DNA from: Saccharothrix luteola
Lineage (GTDB): Bacteria > Actinomycetota > Actinomycetes > Mycobacteriales > Pseudonocardiaceae
Assembly: GCF_020859565.1 (NCBI RefSeq)
Contig: NZ_JAJHUO010000027.1
Span: forward strand, 1 to 64,000
Length of the DNA stretch: 64,000 nt
Reading direction: 5' to 3'
Shown: one piece after another, positions 28,793 to 36,552 of the stretch
How positions within the stretch are numbered: the first letter of the stretch is position 1
How the letters are laid out: the number at the start of each line of letters is the position of its first letter
Translations under genes and position numbers: made by a program
The notes under the pieces: model-generated
What the model saw: only the letters and a program-made list of their open reading frames with translations
Databases searched by the model: none
Told to the model about the DNA's origin: nothing

Positions 28793-29782
28793 TCAGGCCG
28801 GCGCGGGACCGGTGGAGTCGCGCACGACCAGCGTCGTGGACAGCTCCAGGTGCAGGGCTTCGGGCCGGTGCCCGTCGAGGACGCGCATGAGCTGGGTGAC
28901 CGCGATGCGCCCCATCTCCTGCAAGGGCTGGCGGACCGTGGTCAACGCGGGGCGGGTCGCGCGGCTGAGGTCGATGTCGTCGAAACCGGCGACGGAGAGG
29001 TCCTCGGGCACCCGCAGCCCGCGGTCGTGGGCGGCTCGGAGCGCGCCGACCGCGAGCTTGTCGTTGAAGCAGACGATCGCGGTCGGCCGGTCCGGCTCGT
29101 CCAGCAGGTCGGCGGCGGCGCGCACCCCCTCGGCCGCGGTGGGCTCCACGTGGTGGACGCGGTGGGGGGCGGGCAGGACGCCCGCCTGGGCCAGCGCGGC
29201 GTGGTGGCCCGCCGTGCGCGCGTCGCCCGCCAGCCAGTCCAGGGGTCCGGCGATGACGCCGATGTCGCGGTGGCCCAGCTCCACCAGGTGCGCGGTGAGC
29301 GCGCGGGCGCCCGCGAGGTGGGCCGCCGACACCGAGGCGACGTCCGGCGGCGGCGCGGTGCGCGGGTCGACCACGACGAACGGGAAGCCGCGACGGGCCA
29401 GCGCGACGAGCCGGTCGCCGTCCTCCGGCGGCAGGATCAGGATCGCGGCGTCCACGTCGGGCTCGTCGGGCAGCGTGGTCAGCACGTCGGACCGCTGCGA
29501 GGAGACACCGGCGTCGAGGACCATCCGCACGTTGTGCAGGCGCAGCGTCTCGGCGATCGAGGACACGATCAGGCCGAAGTAGTCGGTCAGCACGTACGGG
29601 CACCGGACGTGCACGGTGCGGCGGCCCCGGGGCGCGTCGGTCCGGCTGCGCGCCATCGCCTGGAGCACGAGTTCGCGCGTGCGCGGCGCCACGTTGACGT
29701 GGTCGTTGAGCACCCGGGAGACGGTGGCGATCGAGACGCCCGCCTCCGCGGCGATGTCGCGCACCCGCGCACGCCTGGTCAC
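28793..29782 (-). CDS. LacI family transcriptional regulator
   Basis: A 329-residue repressor. N-terminal HTH RVRDIAAEAGVSIATVSRVLND is a canonical LacI headpiece, followed by a periplasmic-binding-protein-like effector domain ending in FDDIDLSRATRPALTTVRQP. The hinge helix region is shortened: MARSRTDAPRGRRTVHV replaces the usual longer hinge with YxPN. It is divergent from a GH30 gene 103 bp away, so sugar-controlled repression of that hydrolase is likely. Confidence 0.9.
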   Translation of the reverse strand: MTRRARVRDIAAEAGVSIATVSRVLNDHVNVAPRTRELVLQAMARSRTDAPRGRRTVHVRCPYVLTDYFGLIVSSIAETLRLHNVRMVLDAGVSSQRSDVLTTLPDEPDVDAAILILPPEDGDRLVALARRGFPFVVVDPRTAPPPDVASVSAAHLAGARALTAHLVELGHRDIGVIAGPLDWLAGDARTAGHHAALAQAGVLPAPHRVHHVEPTAAEGVRAAADLLDEPDRPTAIVCFNDKLAVGALRAAHDRGLRVPEDLSVAGFDDIDLSRATRPALTTVRQPLQEMGRIAVTQLMRVLDGHRPEALHLELSTTLVVRDSTGPAPA

Positions 29783-29830
29783 CTCGGCAGCTTAACCGCG
29801 TCTTGCGCCTTGACTTGCCCGGCACGTCAC

Positions 29831-29875
29831 GTGTTCCATCACGAAACACATTTTCCGAGCTTGTTACATTGCTCG
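29831..29875. promoter_or_regulatory. Candidate LacI-type operators between regulator and GH30 gene
   Basis: Two near-palindromes: GTGTTCC...GAAACAC spanning 29831-29849 (outer GTGTT/AACAC exact), and CGAGC (29856-29860) / GCTCG (29871-29875) with a 10-nt centre. Both lie upstream of the GAAGGAG site of the GH30 gene. Which one is bound cannot be decided from sequence. Confidence 0.45.
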
Positions 29876-29885
29876 AAGGAGAGCG

Positions 29886-31805
29886 ATGAAGAGATCCCGG
29901 ACGATCGCCCTGACCGCCGCCGCGGCGCTCTCGGTCGGCCTGACCGGCGGCGCGGTGCAGGCGGCCGACCGCGGCACGACCTCGGCCCGGGTGTGGGTCA
30001 CGACGGTGGACCGCGGCGAGTTGCTCGCCGAACGCCCCGCCGTGGCGTTCCGGACCGGCGCGTCGCCGCACCAGACCATCGTGGTCGACCCCGACGTGAC
30101 CTACCAGGAGGTCGACGGCTTCGGCGCGTCGATCACCGACTCGTCGGCCGCCGTGCTGCACCGGCTCACGCCGGCGGCGCGCGAGGAGACGATGCGCAAG
30201 CTGTTCGACCCGGTGCGCGGCATCGGCGTGAGCTTCCTGCGGCAGCCGATCGGCTCGTCGGACTTCACCGCCGAGGCCGAGCACTACACCTACGACGACG
30301 TCCCGCCCGGCCGGACCGACTTCGGGCTGCACCACTTCAGCATCGCCCACGACCAGGCCGAGATCCTGCCCCTGCTGCGCCGGGCGAAGCAGCTCAACCC
30401 GGCGTTGCAGGTCATGGGCACGCCGTGGAGCCCGCCGGCGTGGATGAAGACCACGGACTCGCTGGTCGGCGGTCGGTTGAAGGACGACCCGGCGATCTAC
30501 GACGCCTACGCGCGCTACCTGGTGAAGTTCGTCCAGGCGTACGCCGCCTCCGGCGTGCCGGTGGACTTCCTGTCGTTGCAGAACGAGCCGCAGAACCGGA
30601 CGCCCGACGCCTACCCGGGCACCGACATGCCGGTGGCGCAGCAGATCAAGGTCATCGAGGCGCTGGGACCGCTGCTGCGCAAGGCGAGCCCGCGCACGAA
30701 GATCCTCGCCTACGACCACAACTGGAGCACCCACCCGAACGACGTCGCCGCCACGCCGCCCGGCGAGGACCCGGAGACCGACTACCCGCACCGCATCCTG
30801 GCGAGCCCGGCCGCGCGGTGGGTCGCGGGCACCGCGTACCACTGCTACTCCGGCGACCCGGCGGCGCAGACCGCGCTGCACGACGCGTTCCCGGACAAGG
30901 GCATCTGGTTCACCGAGTGCTCCGGCTCGCACGGCCCGCAGGACCCGCCGGCGCAGGTCTTCCGCGACACGCTCAAGTGGCACGCCCGCAACGTCGTCAT
31001 CGGCACCACCCGCAACTGGGCGAAGTCCGCGGTGAACTGGAACATCGCGCTGGACAGCGAGGGCGGGCCGCACAACGGCGGCTGCGGCACGTGCACCGGC
31101 CTCGTCACGGCCCACCCGGACGGGACCGTGTCCACCGACGCCGAGTACTACACGATCGGTCACCTGGCGAAGTTCGTGAAGCCCGGCGCGAAGCGCGTCG
31201 CCAGCACGTCGTTCGGCACGACGGGCTGGAACGGCCAGATCATGGACGTCGCGTTCCGCAACCCGGACGGTTCCACGGCGTTGGTCGTGCACAACCAGAA
31301 CGACGACCCGCGCCCGTTCGCGGTCCAGGTCGGCGAGCGGATCTTCGAGTACACGCTGCCCGGCGGCGCGCTGGCCACGTTCACCTGGCCGCGGGCCAGG
31401 GCGTTGGACGGCGGGCTCGAGCCGGTCTCCCTGGCCGGCGCCACCGCCACCACCGCGCCGAACGGGGAGAACGCGGCCGCGGCCGTGGACGGTGACGCGT
31501 CGACCCGGTGGAGCAGCGGCCAGGGGCAAGAGCCGGGCCAGTACCTCCAGGTCGACCTCGGCCGCGAGACGAAGTTCCGGCGGGTGGCGATCGACAGCGG
31601 CGGCAACCTCGGCGACTACGCCCGCGGCTGGCGGTTGTCGGTCAGCGACGACGGCACCGACTGGCGGACCCTGGCGTCCGGCGCGGGCGTCGGCCAGTTG
31701 ACCACGGTCGACGTGCCGCGCACGCGGGCCCGTTACCTGCGCGTCGGCACCACCGCGTCGGCCGGCAACTGGTGGAGCGTCGCCGACGTCCGCCTGTACC
31801 GCTGA
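29886..31805 (+). CDS. Secreted GH30 glycoside hydrolase with C-terminal CBM
   Basis: A 639-residue exported enzyme. The signal peptide KRSRTIALTAAAALSVGLTG ends at QAADR. The catalytic domain (about 60-510) is GH30-like: QEVDGFGASITDSSAAVL, GTPWSPPAWMKT, acid/base Glu in FLSLQNEPQNR and nucleophile Glu in IWFTECSGSHG, followed by the beta domain (NPDGSTALVVHNQNDDPRPF). Residues about 520-639 form an F5/8 type C (CBM32-like) domain with GDASTRWSSGQGQEPGQYL. Family activities include glucosylceramidase and beta-1,6-glucanase, not separable here. Probably controlled by the divergent LacI protein. Confidence 0.9.
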   Translation: MKRSRTIALTAAAALSVGLTGGAVQAADRGTTSARVWVTTVDRGELLAERPAVAFRTGASPHQTIVVDPDVTYQEVDGFGASITDSSAAVLHRLTPAAREETMRKLFDPVRGIGVSFLRQPIGSSDFTAEAEHYTYDDVPPGRTDFGLHHFSIAHDQAEILPLLRRAKQLNPALQVMGTPWSPPAWMKTTDSLVGGRLKDDPAIYDAYARYLVKFVQAYAASGVPVDFLSLQNEPQNRTPDAYPGTDMPVAQQIKVIEALGPLLRKASPRTKILAYDHNWSTHPNDVAATPPGEDPETDYPHRILASPAARWVAGTAYHCYSGDPAAQTALHDAFPDKGIWFTECSGSHGPQDPPAQVFRDTLKWHARNVVIGTTRNWAKSAVNWNIALDSEGGPHNGGCGTCTGLVTAHPDGTVSTDAEYYTIGHLAKFVKPGAKRVASTSFGTTGWNGQIMDVAFRNPDGSTALVVHNQNDDPRPFAVQVGERIFEYTLPGGALATFTWPRARALDGGLEPVSLAGATATTAPNGENAAAAVDGDASTRWSSGQGQEPGQYLQVDLGRETKFRRVAIDSGGNLGDYARGWRLSVSDDGTDWRTLASGAGVGQLTTVDVPRTRARYLRVGTTASAGNWWSVADVRLYR

Positions 31806-31844
31806 GGTTGCCCCGGCCGGGGTCGCGCGATCGCGGACCCCGGC

Positions 31845-32285
31845 CGGGCCGGCGGCGCTCGAGTGGTGGGGCCGGGTTCCCCCCGAGCTCGACCGGGACG
31901 CGGTCGAGAGCCGTGTGGGCTTCCGCTTTCCCACCGACTACCGGGAGTTCATGACCCGGTTCCCCAGGACCTCGACCGGACGTTGACCGTGGTGGAGGAG
32001 TTGCGGGAGTACGACGACACCTGCGCGCCGTTCCGGGAGCCACGCGGTGTGATCCCGTTCGCCGGTGACGTCGCGGGCGGGTCGCTGTGCCGGCTGCCGT
32101 GGACCTCCGACCCCCGACCGGTGGCACGTGGTGCGCCTGAGCCGGAGCAACCACTGACCGAGGACGAAGCGGTCGATGGCCGCGGTGACGCTCGAACTGG
32201 CGACCAGCCGGAGCGAGCGCAACGTCCTCGGCTGGGACCTGGCGGCCAAGGACCAGGGATTCGAGCCCTTCGACCAGGACTCGTG
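31845..32285 (+). pseudogene. SMI1/KNR4-family protein, frameshifted remnant
   Basis: Three frames give consecutive parts of one SMI1/KNR4 protein. First EWWGRVPPELDRDAV and VGFRFPTDYREFMTRF up to a TGA at about 31984; next VVEELREYDDTCAPFREP, GVIPFAGDVAGGSLCRLP and, after another shift near 32110, DRWHVVRLSRSNH; finally MAAVTLELATSRSERNVLG and GWDLAAKDQGFEPFDQDS to TGA 32283-32285. SMI1/KNR4 proteins are common immunity proteins to polymorphic toxins, but here it is clearly broken and orphaned. Confidence 0.65.
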
Positions 32286-32318
32286 ACCGATCAGGACCCG
32301 TGACGCGGACGACGTACC

Positions 32319-33779
32319 GTGGACCGGGTGAGCATCGCACCGGCAACCGTCACCCTGAGCGACCAGTTCGCCCGCACGCTCCCGGAGCTGGCCCTCGCGT
32401 GGCGGGCCGAGCACGCCCCCTCGCCGAACCTGCTCGTGCTCAACGAGCGGCTGGCCGCCGAGCTGGGCCTGGACGCCGACTGGCTGCGCAGCCCGGAGGG
32501 CCTGCGACTGCTCGTCGGCGAGCACGTCCCCGACGGCGTCACGCCCGTGGCGCAGGCCTACGCCGGGCACCAGTTCGGGCACTACGCACCGCGGCTCGGC
32601 GACGGTCGCGCGCTGCTCCTCGGCGAAGTCGTCCACCCCGACGGCGGCACGCGCGACCTGCACCTCAAGGGCTCCGGGCGCACGCCGTTCGCCCGTGGCG
32701 GCGACGGCCTGGCCGTGGTGGGCCCGATGCTGCGCGAGCACGTCGTGAGCGAGGCGATGCACGCCCTCGGGATCCCGACGACCCGTTCGCTGGCCGTGGT
32801 GGCGACCGGGCGGGCGGTGCGCCGCGAGACCGTGCTGCCGGGAGCGGTGCTCGCCCGCGTGGCGAGCAGCCACCTGCGCGTCGGCAGCTTCCAGTACGCC
32901 CGCGCCACCGGGGACGTCGACCTGCTGCGCCGGCTGGCCGACCACGCGATCGCCCGTCACCACCCCGGGGCCGCGGAGGCCGACAACCGCCACCTCGCCC
33001 TGTTCGAGGCGGTGGTCTCGGCGCAGGCGTCGCTGGTGGCGCGGTGGATGCTCGTCGGTTTCATCCACGGTGTCATGAACACCGACAACATGACGATCTC
33101 CGGCGAGACCATCGACTACGGGCCCTGCGCGTTCATGGACGCGTTCGACCCGGCCACCGTGTACAGCTCGATCGACCACGCCGGGCGGTACGCCTACGGC
33201 AACCAGCCGCGCGTGGCCGAGTGGAACCTGGCCCGGCTCGCCGAAGCCCTGCTGCCGCTGTTCGCCGAGGACGAGGAGCGGGCGGTCGAGGTGGCCGTCG
33301 AGTCGCTCGGCGCGTTCCGCGGGCAGTACGACGACGCCTGGTCGGCCGGCATGGCCGCGAAGCTCGGCCTCGCCGGCACCGCGCCCGCGCCGCTGGTGGA
33401 CGACCTGCTCACCCTGCTGCGGGACAACCACGTCGACCACACCTCGTTCCACCGCCGCCTGGGCGCGGCGGCCGGCGGCGACACCGAGCCCGTGCGCGAG
33501 CTGTTCCTCGACCTCGCCGGGATCGACGCCTGGCTGGCCCGCTGGCGCGCCCTCGGACCCGACGCCGACGCCATGCGCCGGGTCAACCCGGTCTACGTCC
33601 CCCGCAACCACCTGGTGGAGGAGGCGCTCGCCGCCGCGACGGAGGGCGACCGGGTCCCGCTGGAACGGCTGCTCGACGCGGTGACGTCCCCGTTCGACGA
33701 GCGCCCCGGCCTGGACCGCTACGCCGAACCGGCGCCGGAGCACTTCGCCGCCGCGTACCAGACGTTCTGCGGCACCTGA
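32319..33779 (+). CDS. selO: SelO/YdiU family protein adenylyltransferase
   Basis: A 486-residue SelO pseudokinase-fold enzyme, which transfers AMP to protein Ser/Thr/Tyr residues. Motifs: AYAGHQFGHYAPRLGDGRA, HLKGSGRTPFARGGDG, EAMHALGIPTTRSLAVV, GFIHGVMNTDNMTISGETI then DYGPCAFMD with metal ligands Asn/Asp. It ends QTFCGT, with Cys where eukaryotic SelO has selenocysteine near the terminus. GTG at 32319 is used; a second GTG three codons later is equally possible. Confidence 0.92.
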   Translation: MDRVSIAPATVTLSDQFARTLPELALAWRAEHAPSPNLLVLNERLAAELGLDADWLRSPEGLRLLVGEHVPDGVTPVAQAYAGHQFGHYAPRLGDGRALLLGEVVHPDGGTRDLHLKGSGRTPFARGGDGLAVVGPMLREHVVSEAMHALGIPTTRSLAVVATGRAVRRETVLPGAVLARVASSHLRVGSFQYARATGDVDLLRRLADHAIARHHPGAAEADNRHLALFEAVVSAQASLVARWMLVGFIHGVMNTDNMTISGETIDYGPCAFMDAFDPATVYSSIDHAGRYAYGNQPRVAEWNLARLAEALLPLFAEDEERAVEVAVESLGAFRGQYDDAWSAGMAAKLGLAGTAPAPLVDDLLTLLRDNHVDHTSFHRRLGAAAGGDTEPVRELFLDLAGIDAWLARWRALGPDADAMRRVNPVYVPRNHLVEEALAAATEGDRVPLERLLDAVTSPFDERPGLDRYAEPAPEHFAAAYQTFCGT

Positions 33780-34096
33780 GCGACCACCTCGCGGACCGCC
33801 GCCGCGATGCGCTCGCCGCTGCGCGCGTCACCGAACGGCGACCGGACCTCCGCCGGCGCGGCACGGCGGGCGTCCCCGTCCACCAGCCAGTCCAGGGCGA
33901 GCGCGGTGGGGTCGTCGTGCGGCCCGACGAGCCGGCCGAAGTCCCGCAGCACCTCCGGCTGTTCGGTCGACCGCCGCACGAGGAGCACCGGCCGCTTCAG
34001 GGCTGTCGCCTCCTCCTGCACCGCGCCGGAATCGGTGACCAGCAGCCCGGCGTGCTTGGCCGGCGCGAGGAACTCCGAGTGCCACAGCCGGTCTGC
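33780..34096 (-). pseudogene. C-terminal fragment of UDP-GlcNAc 2-epimerase
   Basis: Reading leftward, WHSEFLAPAKHAGLLVTDSG, AVQEEATALKRPVLLVRRST, EQPEVLRDFGRLVGP and SGERIAAAVREVV match the last ~110 residues of WecB-type UDP-N-acetylglucosamine 2-epimerases (TDSGGVQEEA...GKPVLVLRxxTERPE). No N-terminal two-thirds or start codon is present and the frame runs on into the antisense of selO. A gene remnant. Confidence 0.6.
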
Positions 34097-34150
34097 TCGC
34101 CGGCCGGCTGCGGCTGACGCCCGGCGACCACCCGTCCGGCGGTTAGCCCG

Positions 34151-34963
34151 CTACCGCTTGGGCACGAAGGCGTAGATGCTGGCGGGCGAGCCGGAACCGC
34201 GGCGGTTGACCGTGCCGCCGACCAGGACGTGCGCGCCCTGCTCGGGCAGCTCGGCCAGGTTCGCCAGGACCTCCAGGCTGATCCGGTGCTCGCGGTAGAG
34301 CAGCTTGGAGACCCGGTACTCGGAGTCGAGCGCGGACTCGGGGCTGAACGTGTCCGTGCCCAGCGCGCCGCGCCGGCCGAGGCGACCGGTGTCCACCAGC
34401 CACCGCACGGCCTCCAGCGAGAACCCCGGCTGGTGCATCAGCCCGTCGGCGTCGAAGTTGAAGAACGCCGGGGTGCCCCAGCGCTCCTCCCACCCGGTCC
34501 ACAGCACGACCGCGGCCTCGTTCGGGATTCGGCCGTGCCGCTTCTCCCACCGCAGCAGGTCGGCGACGCTCACCTCGAAATCGGCGTCGCGCGCGGCCTG
34601 TTCCCGCACGTCGATCTTGACCGCGGGCAGGAACAGGTCCTCGGCGTCGAGCTCGTCGGCGTGCGGCTGGTCGTCGTTGAAGTGCGAGGGCGCGCCCCAG
34701 TGGGTGCCGGTGTGCTCGCCCTGCTGCACGTACTGCAGGTAGAACCCGTGCTCCGGCACCGTGGTCACGGTGGTGAGGGTGAACGCCGGGTCGCCGGGGT
34801 AGACGTTGGTCCGGTCCGGGTCGTTGACGTGGGCCAGGTTGACCAACCGGTAGTCGGCCAGGCCGAGTCGGCCCGAACGACCCGAAGCGCCCGCCGCACC
34901 ACCGCCCGCGAACATGCCGCCCACCGCTGTCGCCACACCCGCGAGCATCGAGCGTCTCCGCAC
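34151..34963 (-). CDS. Tat-exported cyclase family protein
   Basis: A 270-residue protein of the kynurenine-formamidase-like cyclase family. RRRSMLAGVATAVGGMFAGG is a Tat signal with a twin-Arg region. The metal motif HTGTHWGAPSHFN corresponds to HxGTHxDxPxH, but Asp is replaced by Gly, so metal binding and activity are uncertain; the rest (ALGTDTFSPESALDSEY, GAHVLVGGTVNRRG) follows the family. GTG at 34963 has GAGGAG 9 nt upstream. It lies 59 bp beyond the stop of the alcohol dehydrogenase, same strand, probably an independent unit. Confidence 0.85.
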   Translation of the reverse strand: MRRRSMLAGVATAVGGMFAGGGAAGASGRSGRLGLADYRLVNLAHVNDPDRTNVYPGDPAFTLTTVTTVPEHGFYLQYVQQGEHTGTHWGAPSHFNDDQPHADELDAEDLFLPAVKIDVREQAARDADFEVSVADLLRWEKRHGRIPNEAAVVLWTGWEERWGTPAFFNFDADGLMHQPGFSLEAVRWLVDTGRLGRRGALGTDTFSPESALDSEYRVSKLLYREHRISLEVLANLAELPEQGAHVLVGGTVNRRGSGSPASIYAFVPKR

Positions 34964-35022
34964 CGCCGACCACTCCTCTGCCTAGCCGTCACCCGATCCG
35001 GGTAACGGTACCGGCTGGGTGA

Positions 35023-36123
35023 TCACAGGAGGATGACCTGGCGGACGGCTTCTCCGGAGGCCAAACGGGTGAACCCGGTGTTGATGTCGTCCAGCGCGAG
35101 GCGTCCCGACAGCAGTTCGTGCACGGGCAGCTGCCCGGCCCGGTAGAGGTCGACGAACCGGGGCACGTCCCGTCGCGGCACGCACGACCCGAGGTAGCTG
35201 CCCTTCAACGTCCGCTCCTCGGCGACCAGGCTCAACGCCGGCAGCGTGATCGTGCGGTCGGGGTGCGGCAGGCCGACGGTCACCGTGGTGCCGCCCGCGC
35301 CGGTGGCCAGGTACGCCTGCTCCAGCACGGCCGCGACGCCGGTGGTGTCGATGACCTTGTCCGCGCCGCCGCCGGTCAGCGAGCGCACCTCCTCCACCGC
35401 GTCGGGACCACCGGCCACGTCGTGCGTCGCGCCGAGCCCGCGCGCCAGCTCTCGCTTGTGCGCCACCACGTCCACCGCGATGATCTGCGACGCGCCGGCC
35501 GCCCGTGCGGCGAGCAGCGCGGCCAGCCCGACGCCGCCGAGCCCGAACACCGCGACCCGGTCCCCCGGCGTGACGGCCGCGCTGTAGAACGCCGCGCCCG
35601 CGCCGGTGAGCACCGCGCAGCCGAACAGGGCGGCGATCTCGAACGGCAGGTCGGCGGGCACCAGCGTGGCCGACTTCTCCGACACCACGGCGTACTCGGC
35701 GAACCCGGACACGCCGAGGTGGTGGTGCGGGCGCGTGCCGTCGGGCAGCCGCAGCCGCCGTTCGCCGCTCAGCAGCGTGCCCTCGCGGTTGGCCGCCGCG
35801 CCCGGTTCGCACAGCGCCTGCCGCCCGGACACGCACCGGCGGCACGAACCGCAGGCCGGCACGAACGACAGCACCACCCGGTCGCCGACGGCGAAGTCGG
35901 ACGCGCCGGGCCCGGTCTCGACCACCTCGCCCGCGGCCTCGTGTCCCAGCAGCATCGGCAGCGGCCGGACGCGGGAGCCGTCGATCACCGACAGGTCGGA
36001 GTGGCACAGCCCGGTGGCGCCCACCTTGACCAGCAGCTCGCCCGCGCCCGGCGGGTCGAGGTCGAGGTCGAGCACCTGAAGCGGTCCGCCGACCCCGGTC
36101 AGCACCGCGCCCCTGGTCTTCAC
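35023..36123 (-). CDS. Zinc-dependent alcohol dehydrogenase
   Basis: A 366-residue MDR-family dehydrogenase. Catalytic zinc ligands Cys in GLCHSDLSVIDG, His in LGHEAAGEVV; structural zinc cysteines in ACGSCRRCVSGRQALC; NAD motif VFGLGGVGLAALLAA; class III-like C-terminal GSYLGSCVPRRDVPRFVDLY. It resembles NAD-dependent alcohol/formaldehyde dehydrogenases. GTG at 36123 overlaps the thioesterase stop in GTGA, so the two are co-translated. Confidence 0.9.
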   Translation of the reverse strand: MKTRGAVLTGVGGPLQVLDLDLDPPGAGELLVKVGATGLCHSDLSVIDGSRVRPLPMLLGHEAAGEVVETGPGASDFAVGDRVVLSFVPACGSCRRCVSGRQALCEPGAAANREGTLLSGERRLRLPDGTRPHHHLGVSGFAEYAVVSEKSATLVPADLPFEIAALFGCAVLTGAGAAFYSAAVTPGDRVAVFGLGGVGLAALLAARAAGASQIIAVDVVAHKRELARGLGATHDVAGGPDAVEEVRSLTGGGADKVIDTTGVAAVLEQAYLATGAGGTTVTVGLPHPDRTITLPALSLVAEERTLKGSYLGSCVPRRDVPRFVDLYRAGQLPVHELLSGRLALDDINTGFTRLASGEAVRQVILL

Positions 36124-36536
36124 GCGACCACCAGCCCTTCCATCGCGGCGCGCAGGCCGTCCGGGATCGCCACCGGCTTGCGGGTGCCGCGGTCGGTGAA
36201 CACGTGCACGAAGTGCCCTTCGGCGACCACGTCGTCCTTGCCCTCCGGGTAGAAGCCGACCTCGTAGCGGACGCTGGAGCGCCCGAGGTGCCCGATCCGC
36301 AGACCCGCGTCCACGGCCTCCGGGAACGCGATCGACGCGCGGTAGTTGCAGTGGGATTCCACGCACAACCCGATCGCCTGCCCGTGGTGGATGTCCAACC
36401 CGCCCTCCGCGATCAGCCACGTGTTGATCACGGTGTCCATGAAGGCGTAGTGCACGACGTTGTTCACGTGCCCGTACACGTCGTTGTCGTGCCACCTGGT
36501 CGGTATCCGCTGCCAGTGCCGGTACTGCTCGCGCAC
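36120..36536 (-). CDS. Hotdog-fold acyl-CoA thioesterase
   Basis: A 138-residue 4HBT-family thioesterase. TRWHDNDVYGHVNNVVHYAF carries the catalytic Asp-x-x-x-x-x-H-x-N-N pattern of YbgC/FadM-type enzymes. AGGAGGAGG lies 5 nt upstream of the GTG and overlaps the 3' end of the LuxR gene. It is coupled to the alcohol dehydrogenase downstream, suggesting the pair acts on fatty acyl or aromatic acyl-CoA derived aldehydes or alcohols (inference). Confidence 0.88.
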   Translation of the reverse strand: MREQYRHWQRIPTRWHDNDVYGHVNNVVHYAFMDTVINTWLIAEGGLDIHHGQAIGLCVESHCNYRASIAFPEAVDAGLRIGHLGRSSVRYEVGFYPEGKDDVVAEGHFVHVFTDRGTRKPVAIPDGLRAAMEGLVVA

Positions 36537-36552
36537 CTAACCTCCTCCTGAG

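Noticed and set aside
28524..31934. A 1136-codon minus-strand frame over the LacI and GH30 genes
   Set aside because: Arg/Gly/Ala-rich antisense frame without domains; the LacI and GH30 proteins are unambiguous.
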